The notes below the pieces were generated by a model. The model saw nothing but the letters and a program-made list of their open reading frames with translations, did not search any database and was not told where the DNA came from. Positions 52,806-61,383 of a DNA stretch of 64,000 nucleotides are shown one piece after another. The number at the start of each line of letters is the position of its first letter. Within the stretch, counting starts at the first letter, position 1. Made by a program: the position numbers and the translations under genes. The DNA is taken from the NCBI GenBank assembly GCA_965247665.1, contig CBDFHH010000002.1:619557-683556 (forward strand). The letters are read 5' to 3'. Source of the DNA: CAUZWH01 sp965247665. Its GTDB lineage: Bacteria; Pseudomonadota; Alphaproteobacteria; SHVV01.

Positions 52806-53698
52806 GTGCCGTATGTGCCGGGGGGCGGTTCGCTGGTATCGAGGGCCTGGCCGGGAAACAGCTTGTTGAGCGACACCTCTTCCGAGGCGATGGCGACGAG
52901 GTCATCGGTCTCGTACATCACCATCGGTTTGGCGGCGAGCCGGTCTTTGGCGTAACCGATCTCTTCCTTGGTCGACACGAGAAAGGAAAAGGTGCCGTCG
53001 AGATCGTCGATCGAGGTCTTGAGCGCTTCTTTCAGCGGGACCCCCTGCGCCATTTTGTCGGCGAGATAGACCGCGATCAACTCACTGTCGTTGTCGGTGC
53101 GGAATTCGAACTCTCGGGCTTCCAAGCGTCGACGCATCTTCCAATAGTTGGTGATCTGGCCATTGTGGACGATGGCAACGTCGGAAAAACCGGTCGCCCA
53201 AAACGGGTGCGACGCCTCCGGCTTGACATCCGATTCGGTCGCGAGCCGAACGTGACCGATGCCGTGACTGCCTTTGTGCTCGCTTACGCGATAGCGCTCG
53301 TCGACATCATGCGCGCTGCCGACATCCTTGACGATGTCGAGGCTGGTGCCCAGCGACCACAGTTTGGCCGCGTGCTCCATGGCGTAGGCGAATGCCCGAA
53401 CGTCGCCGTCGAATTTCACCTCGACCCGATAGTTCTCACCCACGATCTCTTCGTCGACGAGCGTCGCGCCCTGGTCTGCGAGGGTTTCTTTGATACCCGC
53501 GACGGTGGCGCCAGCTTCGTCACCGGCGCCGACATAGAAACGCAGTCCGTAACGATCGTCAGCGCCGTCCCGATAAAGTGCAAATCCTGTCGAATCGGGT
53601 CCGCGATGCTGACACCCGTCGAGCATGTCGATCAAAGCCCGACCGAGGTCGAACCGCGACGCGGTATCCTTGAACATAATACCGGCGATGCCACACAT
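52787..53698 (-). CDS. Class II glutamine amidotransferase (GlxB / MgsA-like)
   Basis: 303 aa. The ATG at 53698 puts the catalytic Cys at position 2 (MCGIAGIMF); a start at 53737 would bury it and is rejected. Class II amidotransferase features follow: GCQHRGPDSTGFAL, GHVRLATES, HNGQITNYWKMRR and TDNDSELIA. GAGG precedes the start. In Glx/Mgs systems this subunit releases the amine from a gamma-glutamyl donor and channels it to the synthase domain. It opens the four-gene minus-strand operon. Confidence 0.9.
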   Translation of the reverse strand: MCGIAGIMFKDTASRFDLGRALIDMLDGCQHRGPDSTGFALYRDGADDRYGLRFYVGAGDEAGATVAGIKETLADQGATLVDEEIVGENYRVEVKFDGDVRAFAYAMEHAAKLWSLGTSLDIVKDVGSAHDVDERYRVSEHKGSHGIGHVRLATESDVKPEASHPFWATGFSDVAIVHNGQITNYWKMRRRLEAREFEFRTDNDSELIAVYLADKMAQGVPLKEALKTSIDDLDGTFSFLVSTKEEIGYAKDRLAAKPMVMYETDDLVAIASEEVSLNKLFPGQALDTSEPPPGTYGTWSRSI

Positions 53699-53784
53699 AG
53701 CCGCCTCTTCGCTGCCTCTTCGAATGGGGTTCGCCATGCCGGGACGAACCTGGGAGATGGCAGATTAACCTAATGCGGCTTGTC

Positions 53785-53809
53785 AGGAAACAAATATTCC
53801 TAACAGGAA
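53785..53809. promoter_or_regulatory. Candidate operator upstream of the amidotransferase operon
   Basis: AGGAA (53785-53789), a 7-base spacer, TTCCT (53797-53801), then a further AGGAA half-site (53805-53809). It is 87-111 bp upstream of the amidotransferase start in an AT-rich patch that stands out from its surroundings, and directly next to the XRE-cupin gene. Likely a promoter/operator; binding by that regulator is inference. Confidence 0.5.
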
Positions 53810-53827
53810 AATGATGGCCGTCGTGAA

Positions 53828-54472
53828 TTAACCGCTTTGATCGCTCGCATGGGGATGCGCGATCACGCAGACGAATCGGATCGGCGGTTTCACCAGCTTC
53901 TCCGGCCCGTGCGGAGCGTCGCCATCGAAAAACAGCGAATCGCCTGGTTGGAGCCGGTACTTCGCGCCACCATGCTGGTAATCCATCTCGCCTTCGAGCA
54001 TGTAAATGAGTTCATTGCCGCCGTGCTGGAACAGCGGGAAGACCTCCGATTCCTCGGTCAGGGTTACGATGTAGGGCTCCATCGCGACGTCTTTGCTGAA
54101 GGAGTGCCCGAGCAGGCGATATTCGTGGCCGCTGCGGGTTCCACGGCGATCAATGCGAAGACCTTCGCCGGCGCGCACGAAGGTCGCGTCACGTTGCTCC
54201 TCATATTGTCGGAACAGGGCAGTGACCGGCACGTTGAGCGCTTCGGATAGAGACTGCATGGTCGCCAGTGACGGCGAGGTAACCCCATTCTCGATTTTGG
54301 ACAGCATGCTCGACGAGAGCTCCGCTTGACGTGCGAGTTCCGTCACGGTCATGCCCAGGCGTTTGCGAAAATTCCGCACCTGACGCCCGATCGACGCCTC
54401 GAGCGTACTCGACTTCGCGATATGCCGCCCGGGATGGTCGTCGATACTGACAACGTTCTTGCGTTCGTCCAT
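53828..54472 (-). CDS. XRE-family transcriptional regulator with cupin sensor domain
   Basis: 214 aa. N-terminal helix-turn-helix (about residues 27-85: RKRLGMTVTELARQAELS, SMLSKIENG) and a C-terminal cupin (about 135-205: FPLFQHGGNELIYMLEGE, LQPGDSLFFDGDAPHGPE). Such proteins sense a small molecule through the cupin and often repress polyamine, amino-acid or amine utilisation genes. The ATG at 54472 is preferred because the upstream extension lacks family features. It lies between the amidotransferase operon, which it probably controls, and the divergent ammonium-channel gene. Confidence 0.9.
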   Translation of the reverse strand: MDERKNVVSIDDHPGRHIAKSSTLEASIGRQVRNFRKRLGMTVTELARQAELSSSMLSKIENGVTSPSLATMQSLSEALNVPVTALFRQYEEQRDATFVRAGEGLRIDRRGTRSGHEYRLLGHSFSKDVAMEPYIVTLTEESEVFPLFQHGGNELIYMLEGEMDYQHGGAKYRLQPGDSLFFDGDAPHGPEKLVKPPIRFVCVIAHPHASDQSG

Positions 54473-54702
54473 AGCGCAAGCATAGCGCGACGCGGCGGCG
54501 CGGCAAGGGCCCAGGCGGCCGCTCGCTTGCGCGGGCGCAATTTGATCGACGTCGGCGGTGGACAGCACCGCCAAGGCATTCTAGTGTGGTCGGTGCACGC
54601 AGCGTCCGCTCGTGCGGAGGGCTGCCACAACGAAAAAAAAGATGCGTGCCTGCGCCGGACCGTTCCGGGTAGGCTCCTTGTCACTGATCGAAGGAGGTGC
54701 GC

Positions 54703-56106
54703 ATGGACAATGAACTGACCGCCCTGGGAATCATTTTTACCGAATTCTACTACTGGTTGACCGTTGTGCTGATGTTCTTCATCCACATCGGTTTTTGCAT
54801 GTACGAGGTCAGTGCATCGCGAGTTAAGAACCATCTCCACACGCTGCTGAAGAACACGATGTTGATTCCGCTGGTCACCATCACCTTCTTCTTCTTTGGC
54901 TGGTGGATCTACTTTGCATTCCCCAACGGTCCAGGGATTACCGGCGGCCTCGAAACCGCGGTATTTGCCGAGCCGTGGAGCGAGCTCATGGGCCCGCATA
55001 TGGGCGGGGCGCCCGCCTCCACGGCGGTCACCGCCGACGACACGGCTGCCTGGGCCCGCATCAACGGGGTTTTCTGGGCGGCTTTTCTGCTGTTCTCCTG
55101 GACCGCCGCATCGATCGTTTCCGGTGCTGTGATCGAACGGATTCGTTCGTCCGCATTCTGGGTCATCGCGGTCATGATCGGCTCGATCACATGGGTCATC
55201 GACGCCGCCTGGGGCTGGCACTCAGCCGGATGGATGGTGCAGATCCTGGGTTACCACGATGCCTACGCATCGGGTGTGATCCACGCCATCGCCGGCGGCA
55301 CCGCGCTTGGCGTTTTGGTCAACCTTGGACCCCGGGTCGGCAAGTTTCGACCGGACGGCACGGCCCGCGACATTCAGCCGCACAATCCGTGGCTGGTGAC
55401 GGTCGGACTGTTCTTTATCTATGCCGGTTTCTGGGGCTTCTACGTCGCCTGCAACGTACCGATGTGGGACATCCAGGCCGGCGACGGCGTGTTCTTCTCG
55501 GCCACCAACATCTACTTGGCGCCGACCACGCTGTCAGCGATTACGGTCAATTTCCTGATGTCGCTGGCGGGCGGTCTTCTGGTCGGCTACATCGTTTCGA
55601 AGGGACAGGGGTTCTGGACCTATTCGGGCGGTCTTGCAGGAATCATCGCGGCGTCTGCGGGCAACGATCTGTATCACCCGATCCAGGCGATGATCATCGC
55701 CGGCGCCGGCACTTGGTTCATGTACAAGATGCACTTCTGGGTTGAGAATCGCTTCAAGGTCGACGACGCCGTCGGCGCGGTAGCGGTCCATGGCTATGCC
55801 GGGGTCTTTGGCGTGGTTGTGGCCGGTTTCGTGCTGTGGGGCTACCCATCGTCACCGACCGAGGGCTACGCACCGATCACCCCATGGGGCCAGTTTATCG
55901 GCGCCGTCATCATGTTTGGGGTGCTCGGCTTCCTTCCGGCCTGGGTGTTGTGCCGGATCTTCAAAGCCGTCGGTGTGCTCCGCGTTCCGGCTCAGATCGA
56001 GCTCGCGGGACTCGACGTCGGTGAAGGCCAGGAGCGCCTTACGCTTGAAGCCGAGCTACGGGCCGCCGAGGAAGAAGAGGCGGCGCGGGTTGGATCAGCC
56101 GGATAA
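54703..56106 (+). CDS. amt: Ammonium transporter (Amt family)
   Basis: 467 aa channel with about eleven transmembrane helices. Conserved Amt positions can be matched: the Trp of SAGWM, the Asp and first pore His in HDAYASGVIHAIAGG, the second pore His in AVHGYAGVFG, and VDDAVGA before it. Its N-terminus and the long WSELMGPHMGGAPAS periplasmic insert are unlike E. coli AmtB, and it has a charged C-terminal tail rich in Glu and Ala. AAGGAGG precedes the ATG. Position beside the Glx/Mgs-like operon suggests uptake of ammonium or methylammonium. Confidence 0.9.
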   Translation: MDNELTALGIIFTEFYYWLTVVLMFFIHIGFCMYEVSASRVKNHLHTLLKNTMLIPLVTITFFFFGWWIYFAFPNGPGITGGLETAVFAEPWSELMGPHMGGAPASTAVTADDTAAWARINGVFWAAFLLFSWTAASIVSGAVIERIRSSAFWVIAVMIGSITWVIDAAWGWHSAGWMVQILGYHDAYASGVIHAIAGGTALGVLVNLGPRVGKFRPDGTARDIQPHNPWLVTVGLFFIYAGFWGFYVACNVPMWDIQAGDGVFFSATNIYLAPTTLSAITVNFLMSLAGGLLVGYIVSKGQGFWTYSGGLAGIIAASAGNDLYHPIQAMIIAGAGTWFMYKMHFWVENRFKVDDAVGAVAVHGYAGVFGVVVAGFVLWGYPSSPTEGYAPITPWGQFIGAVIMFGVLGFLPAWVLCRIFKAVGVLRVPAQIELAGLDVGEGQERLTLEAELRAAEEEEAARVGSAG

Positions 56107-56118
56107 GGAGGAACCGAC

Positions 56119-56346
56119 ATGTCTACGGGAATGGTTGATAGCTGGGGCGGAGCGATCGCTGAAATCGGACCGCTCTACCCCTTCGTCGGTGGTGAAGTGT
56201 TGTTCTGGATCGTCGGCATGGCCCTCTGGGTGATCTGGCATATCTGGCAGTTCGGCCACGAGAAGCGCCAGTTCGACGACGACCTCGCCAAGTATGGGAA
56301 GGGCGAGACGCTAACAAGAGCGATGCGCGGCGAGCCGGTCTCCTAA
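56119..56346 (+). CDS. Small membrane protein paired with the ammonium transporter
   Basis: 75 aa, one transmembrane helix (about 22-45, GGEVLFWIVGMALWVIWHIW) and a basic/acidic cytoplasmic tail. A strong AAGGAGG site and a 12-bp gap tie its translation to the channel gene; a terminator follows. I do not recognise a named family. A channel subunit or assembly factor is the natural guess. Confidence 0.72.
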   Translation: MSTGMVDSWGGAIAEIGPLYPFVGGEVLFWIVGMALWVIWHIWQFGHEKRQFDDDLAKYGKGETLTRAMRGEPVS

Positions 56347-56370
56347 CCCCTCGGTTTCGCCGATCGACAC

Positions 56371-56401
56371 GGGGCGGCCCGCACGGGCCGCCCCTTCTTT
56401 C
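56371..56401 (+). terminator. Rho-independent terminator after the ammonium-transporter operon
   Basis: 10-bp GC stem (GGGGCGGCCC at 56371-56380, GGGCCGCCCC at 56385-56394) with a GCAC loop followed by TTCTTTCT. Confidence 0.88.
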
Positions 56402-56889
56402 TGTCCTGCAAATCAACTGGCACCTCGCGCATCGTTTGCGACGGATCAAGTGCGTGTTGCAATGTGCGAAAGGACGAGGCCAATTCCGCAGGCGTGCGGA
56501 ATCCGGAGCCTGCGTCGCGATGCTCCGCAAGCCGCTGGGGTACACGGAGGGACGGACAATGACGGGGATTGGAGACCTGCGGTCCGATTTGCGCAAGGCG
56601 TCGGCGTCGACATCGGGCAGTGAGATTGTTTCGGAAAGAGGGGGTCGTCAATGCTCGGACTCGAGCGGCGGTGTTCGGAAAAGGCAATGGTGGTCAACGG
56701 CGGCAGGTCATCGTTGAGCGGGAACGGATCGAAACCTATTTCGCCTGCGCTGCACCCGCCGGGGTCGGCGAATGAAGGAAGGGGGCGGATGTCGCGGATC
56801 GACCGGCGAAAAGCAAAGGGAATGCCTCCCCGCCTGATGATGGGAAGCTGGAGGCAGCTCCGGACGCCCGGGTAGCCGGCGATCTCCAA
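56402..56889. other. Non-coding or decayed stretch, no gene supported
   Basis: Nearly 490 bp without a credible gene. Short open frames on both strands lack family features and good starts. The decarboxylase frame is open back to 56776 but has no ATG/GTG/TTG there, so a lost N-terminal exon-like piece or a frameshifted start is possible. The base composition looks less regular than in neighbouring genes. Confidence 0.5.
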
Positions 56890-58305
56890 ATGTCGCGCGA
56901 GCAGATGCTCGACCTCGGGCAGAAGGCTCTTGAACTCGTCGTGGAGCGGATCGAGAACCTGCCGGGAGAAAACGCCTGGGAGGGTGAGTTCCGGCAGATA
57001 CTCGAAGACCAACTGTTCGAGGACCCGCCCGAGGACGGAAAGCCGGCCGCGGAGGTGATCGAGAGGGCCGCGCACAAAGTTCTTTCGCTCACTGCACGCA
57101 ACGATCATCCCCGCTTCTTCGGATTCATCCCGTCATCTCCCACATGGCCCGGCGTGGTGGCCGACTTCATGGCTGCCGGCTATCACATCAATCAATGCAC
57201 CTGGCTGGTTGCAAGCGGCCCGAGCCAGCTGGAGCTGGTCGTCATCGACTGGTTCAGGCGTTGGATCGGTTACCCGGAGGGCGCGGGCGGACTCTTCACG
57301 AGCGGCGGCTCGGCGGCCAGCGTTGACGCCTTTGTCGCAGCGCGCGAGGCGGCGGGGCACCCGGAACGCGCCACTATCTATATGAGCGACCAGAGCCACA
57401 GCTCGCTCGCGCGCGCGGCGATGATCGTGGGTGTCCAGCGCGACCGCATCCGCATGATTCCAAGCGATACACGCTTCCGCATGGACATGGATGCGCTCTC
57501 CCGCGCCGTCGCCGACGACCGCGATGCCGGCCTCACCCCCATCGCGGTCGCCGCCAACGCAGGCACGACCAGCACGGGGGCCATCGACCACCTTGAGCAG
57601 ATGGCCGACTTTTGCGCGGCGGAAGGGCTCTGGCTGCATGTCGACGCTGCCTATGGCGGCTTTGCGGTGGTGACGGAGCGGGGCAAACGGCTTCTGCGCG
57701 GGATCGAACGCGCCGATTCGATCGGGCTGGATGCACATAAGTGGTTTTTCCAACCCTACGAGGCAGGCTGCCTGCTGGTGAAGGACGAGAACACGCTCAA
57801 GAATGCCTTCGCGGTTCGGCCCGATATCCTTCAGGACACGATATGGGGAGCAAACCATCCCAACTTCGCGGATCTCGGCCTGCAACTGAGCCGCTCGGTA
57901 CGGGCGTTGAAGGTCTGGATGTCGATCCAGATCTTCGGGATGGCGGCATTCCGCAGTGCGGTTGCGAAGGGCATGGAGCTGGCTGACCGGGCGGAAGAGT
58001 ATGTCCGCGAGAGTTCGCTACTCGAGGCCATGAACATCGCGTCGCTCGGGATCGTCTGCTTCCGGGTCAATCCGGCCGACGGCGGGGTCGACGAGGAGGC
58101 GCTGGACGCGGTCAACAGGACCGTGCTCGCCCGCATGTTCTGGGATAGCAGTGCATTCATGTCATCGACGCTGCTGCGCGGAACGTTCGCGCTCAGGATG
58201 TGCATCATCAACCACACCACAACCTGGGACGACGTGCGCGAGACCCTGGCGGCCGTCGAGCGTTTCGGGCAAGAGGCGCTGTCGAAGAGCGATGTGCACA
58301 CGTGA
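56890..58305 (+). CDS. PLP-dependent decarboxylase, group II (aromatic-L-amino-acid/tyrosine type)
   Basis: 471 aa. Cofactor residues: His170 (SDQSHSSLARA, stacking on PLP), Asp252 (LHVDAAYGG) and the Schiff-base Lys284 (DAHKWFFQP). The N-terminal FFGFIPSSPTWPGVVADF and SGGSAASVDAF are family-typical. Decarboxylates an aromatic or related amino acid to an amine. There is no good ribosome site before the ATG at 56890, and the frame continues upstream without a start, so the true N-terminus may have been lost or mis-set. It is followed by a truncated MFS gene, which may once have exported or imported the product. Confidence 0.88.
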   Translation: MSREQMLDLGQKALELVVERIENLPGENAWEGEFRQILEDQLFEDPPEDGKPAAEVIERAAHKVLSLTARNDHPRFFGFIPSSPTWPGVVADFMAAGYHINQCTWLVASGPSQLELVVIDWFRRWIGYPEGAGGLFTSGGSAASVDAFVAAREAAGHPERATIYMSDQSHSSLARAAMIVGVQRDRIRMIPSDTRFRMDMDALSRAVADDRDAGLTPIAVAANAGTTSTGAIDHLEQMADFCAAEGLWLHVDAAYGGFAVVTERGKRLLRGIERADSIGLDAHKWFFQPYEAGCLLVKDENTLKNAFAVRPDILQDTIWGANHPNFADLGLQLSRSVRALKVWMSIQIFGMAAFRSAVAKGMELADRAEEYVRESSLLEAMNIASLGIVCFRVNPADGGVDEEALDAVNRTVLARMFWDSSAFMSSTLLRGTFALRMCIINHTTTWDDVRETLAAVERFGQEALSKSDVHT

Positions 58306-58439
58306 TGGCATGGTCCGTCGCCCTCCCGGCACCCACCGCTCCAGCACGGGGACAACCCGCCCGGCGTCATTCTCGTGACGGGAGCGCGAAGCTGCGTTCA
58401 TGCTCGACTCTTAATCCGGCGCCGTAGGCCCGCGCGAGG

Positions 58440-58859
58440 ATGTCATCCGGGCGCACCCGCTGGGACATCGTGGTCCTTGCGCTCGCAGCCGGCTACGTCG
58501 TGGGCCTGCAGGTCGGCAAGGTGCCGCCGACGCTGCCGATGTTGCAGGCCGAGCTTAGTCTGCCCCGCGTCATTGCCGGGCTGATCGCATCGTCGTTCTA
58601 CGGCATCGGCGCGGTGTTCGGCGTCGCGGGTGGGCTGATGATCGACCGTCTGGGAACCAGGCGGATAATCCTCGCGGGGGGCGCGGTGATGGCACTTGCG
58701 AGCCTTGCCGGCGGGCTCGCCGGGAGCGGGACGCTGCTGCTCGCGACCCGCATCATCGAGGGCTTCGGTTTCGCCACTCTCACGGTGGCCGCGCCCAAGC
58801 TGATCGTCGCCGCGACGGACACCGGCAACCGCACCTTCGGTTCTAACTATCTGAGATAG
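58440..58859 (+). pseudogene. MFS transporter truncated by an integrative element
   Basis: Only 139 codons, where MFS transporters have about 400. The N-terminal four helices are intact, including the DRLGTRRIILAGGAVMA motif between helices 2 and 3. After about residue 133 (DTGNRTFG) the frame runs into unrelated sequence and a stop at 58857. Two recombinase genes begin 90 bp later, so the gene was probably split by integration, with the rest at the unseen right end of the element. Confidence 0.8.
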
Positions 58860-58948
58860 GGTCGTTTTTTTCTCCCACACTTGGTCGCCGAGGAACGGAT
58901 TCCGCAACTTTCCGTTCCCCGGCTGCAACCGCAACCGGGAGAAGATGT
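58835..58948. mobile_element. Putative left junction of the integrative element
   Basis: MFS coding similarity ends at about 58841. The sequence then has a short palindrome (CTATCTGAGATAG, about 58846-58858) and an 8-bp inverted repeat, GGAACGGA at 58892-58899 with TCCGTTCC at 58911-58918, just before the first recombinase gene. These are candidate core and arm sites for the recombinases. The exact core cannot be fixed without the right junction. Confidence 0.45.
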
Positions 58949-60070
58949 GTGACCGGAATCACCCTCACCGACGCCCGCGTCAGGGCGCTGAGACCCCGCA
59001 AGGACACTTGCGACATCCGCGACGCCAGGCTCAAGGGCTTCGGCGTCCGCGTGCTGCCCTCGGGCCGCAAGCGTTTCTTCGTCCACTGCCAGCATCGGAG
59101 AGAACGCGTCTGGAAGATCGTCGGCGACGCCGCGAGCATGAATGTCCGCGATGCGCGGTCGCAAGCGGCCGAGATGCTCGCCGCGATCCGGCGGGACGGG
59201 AACGCGCGTCCCCGGCCCGACGAGATCCTCTTCGAAGCCGTCGCCGAAACCGTGTTCCAGCGTCACGAACGGGTCTGGAAGGCAAGCACCCTTTGCGTGA
59301 ACCGCCGCTACCTGCGCAACCAGATACTGCCGCATTTCGCCGGACGCCGGATCACTGACATCGACCGGCACGACGTCAGAAACTGGTTCGCGTCCCTGCG
59401 CGCGACGCCGGTCGCCGCCGACAGGTCCATGCCGGTGCTGTCCGTCATCATGAGGGAGGCGGAGGCCATGGGCCTTCGGCCGGAGGCCTCCAATCCCTGC
59501 CGGGGCATCAGGCGATACCGGCGGAAGGGACGCGAGCGCTTCCTGTCCGACGACGAGATCCGCCGATTGTCCGGGACACTGTCGGCATATGCGGAGCGGT
59601 GTCCGCACCAGGTCGCCGTGATCCGCCTCCTTCTGCTGACAGGATGCCGCAAGGGCGAGATCCTGACCCTGCGCTGGTCCGACTATCGAGAGGGACATCT
59701 CTTCCTCCGCGACAGCAAGACGGGCCCCAGAACGGTCTGGCTGTCGACCCCGGCCAGGCGCATCCTCGATGCATTGGAGAAGACGAGCCGATGGGTCTTT
59801 CCGGGACCGCAAGGGGACCGGCCGCGGCAAGGCCCATGGCTACACAATTTCTGGCACAGGGTCCGCGCGGAAGCGGAGCTGCGGGACGCGCGTGTTCACG
59901 ACCTCCGCCATACCCATGCAAGCTTCGCGCTAAGACAGGGCGAAACCGTCCTCGCCATCGGCCGGCTGCTCGGCCACCGCAGTCCGGAGACGACCCTCAA
60001 ATACACGCACCCTGCCGACGCGATGGTGATGGACGCCGCCGAGACGGTCGGCGCCGTGCTGGAGGGCTGA
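58949..60070 (+). CDS. Tyrosine recombinase/integrase 1
   Basis: 373 aa, P4-like layout: N-terminal arm-binding region (GFGVRVLPSGRKRFFVHCQ), SAM-like core-binding domain and C-terminal catalytic domain. Catalytic residues: Arg234 (TGCRKGEI), Lys257 (DSKTGPR), His317 and Arg320 (HDLRHTHAS), His343 (LGHRSPETT) and nucleophile Tyr352. The start is GTG 58949 with GGGAGAA upstream. It is 3 bp from the second recombinase, so the two are co-translated. Confidence 0.92.
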   Translation: MTGITLTDARVRALRPRKDTCDIRDARLKGFGVRVLPSGRKRFFVHCQHRRERVWKIVGDAASMNVRDARSQAAEMLAAIRRDGNARPRPDEILFEAVAETVFQRHERVWKASTLCVNRRYLRNQILPHFAGRRITDIDRHDVRNWFASLRATPVAADRSMPVLSVIMREAEAMGLRPEASNPCRGIRRYRRKGRERFLSDDEIRRLSGTLSAYAERCPHQVAVIRLLLLTGCRKGEILTLRWSDYREGHLFLRDSKTGPRTVWLSTPARRILDALEKTSRWVFPGPQGDRPRQGPWLHNFWHRVRAEAELRDARVHDLRHTHASFALRQGETVLAIGRLLGHRSPETTLKYTHPADAMVMDAAETVGAVLEG

Positions 60071-60073
60071 GCC

Positions 60074-61216
60074 ATGGCAGGCAGGGAACGCATCCGGCTC
60101 ACCGACGACGCCATCGCCCGTCTCTGCCCCCGCGGGCGGGAATACACCGTTTGGGACAATAAGGTACCCGGTCTCGGGGTCCGGGTGCGGCCGTCCGGCG
60201 GGCGGAGCTACGTCCTGTTGCGGAATGTCGGAGGCCGGTCGATGCGCGTCTCGCTCGGTCCGGTCTCGACGATGACCGTCGCAGAGGCGCGCCAGGATTG
60301 CCTCGCGCGCCAGGCGAACCCCGAGCCCGACAGTACGTCCGGGCCGACGCGCGCGCCGCTGTTCCGGGATTTCGTCGCGGGTGCATGGAAGGAAGCTCAT
60401 TTCGACCGCTACAAGCCCTCGACGACGAAGGGCGTCCGATCGGTACTTGAAGGCCGGATACTACCGAGATTCGGTTCGAAGCCGCTTGATCGCATTGCCC
60501 CGGCACAGGTTAGGCGTTGGTTCGACGCGTTCAGTCGAACCGCGCCCGGCAACGCCAACCACGCGCTCGATCTTCTCCGGCAGATCATGAACTTCGCGAT
60601 CGCCTGCGGCCACATAGACACGAATCCGGCGCAGGGGGTTCAAAGGAACCGGCGTACGCCGCTCACCCGCTTCTTGTCGCGCGAGGAAATCGCCCGCCTG
60701 CACCGGGCGCTGGACGGACAGACCCGCAAGACAAACCGGGAGCAGGCTGACATCATCCGCCTTCTGCTGCTCACCGGGTGCCGCAAGAGTGAGATCGTGC
60801 AGCTGCGTTGGTTCGAGGTCGACGGCGGCGTGCTCAACCTCATCGACAGCAAGACGGGACCGAGAAAAGTACCCCTTAACTCCCAGGCCCGCCGCATCCT
60901 CGAACGCCGGCCGCGAGGCGCGAGCCATTTCGTGTTTCCATCGCCGCTCGACGCGACCCGCCCGCGCACTCTCTACCTCCGGCTCTGGTATCGGGTTCGA
61001 CGAGAAGCCGGCATCGAGGATGTCCGCCTTCACGATCTGCGCCACACGCACGCGAGCCATGCGGTAATGAACGGCATCCCGGTGCCGGTGGTCTCGCGGC
61101 TGCTCGGCCACAGCAATGTGCGCATGACCCTGCGCTACGCCCATCTCGGAGACCGGGAAATCCAGGCTGCCGCCGAGAGAGTCGGACGATCCATCGCCAC
61201 CATCATGGGCCTGTAG
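60074..61216 (+). CDS. Tyrosine recombinase/integrase 2
   Basis: 380 aa, paralogous to the previous recombinase and complete: Arg237 (TGCRKSEI), Lys260 (DSKTGPR), His320 and Arg323 (HDLRHTHAS), His346 (LGHSNVRMT) and Tyr355. The pair may act together as a heteromeric recombinase, as in other elements with tandem tyrosine recombinases. It reads away from the truncated MFS gene into the element. Confidence 0.92.
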   Translation: MAGRERIRLTDDAIARLCPRGREYTVWDNKVPGLGVRVRPSGGRSYVLLRNVGGRSMRVSLGPVSTMTVAEARQDCLARQANPEPDSTSGPTRAPLFRDFVAGAWKEAHFDRYKPSTTKGVRSVLEGRILPRFGSKPLDRIAPAQVRRWFDAFSRTAPGNANHALDLLRQIMNFAIACGHIDTNPAQGVQRNRRTPLTRFLSREEIARLHRALDGQTRKTNREQADIIRLLLLTGCRKSEIVQLRWFEVDGGVLNLIDSKTGPRKVPLNSQARRILERRPRGASHFVFPSPLDATRPRTLYLRLWYRVRREAGIEDVRLHDLRHTHASHAVMNGIPVPVVSRLLGHSNVRMTLRYAHLGDREIQAAAERVGRSIATIMGL

Positions 61217-61383
61217 AACGATTGTCCGCCAGCGCCGGGTGACCAGTCAGTGGGGGCCGGTCACCGGATCATCTGCCGCGCGAGGAGACAGTTCTTACCC
61301 CAGGCGATAGCTGTGCCGCCTACGGCGGGTGCCAGACAAATTCCGGCATCAGCGACTGATGTCGGTCTTGAACAGGTCTGCAA

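Noticed and set aside
58306..58439. Possible small gene between decarboxylase and MFS fragment
   Set aside because: Frames here are continuations or shadows of the neighbours without a start or recognisable residues.
61217..61383. A plus-strand frame after the second recombinase (from 61250)
   Set aside because: Runs into the 3' end of the helicase gene, has no family features and no ribosome site.
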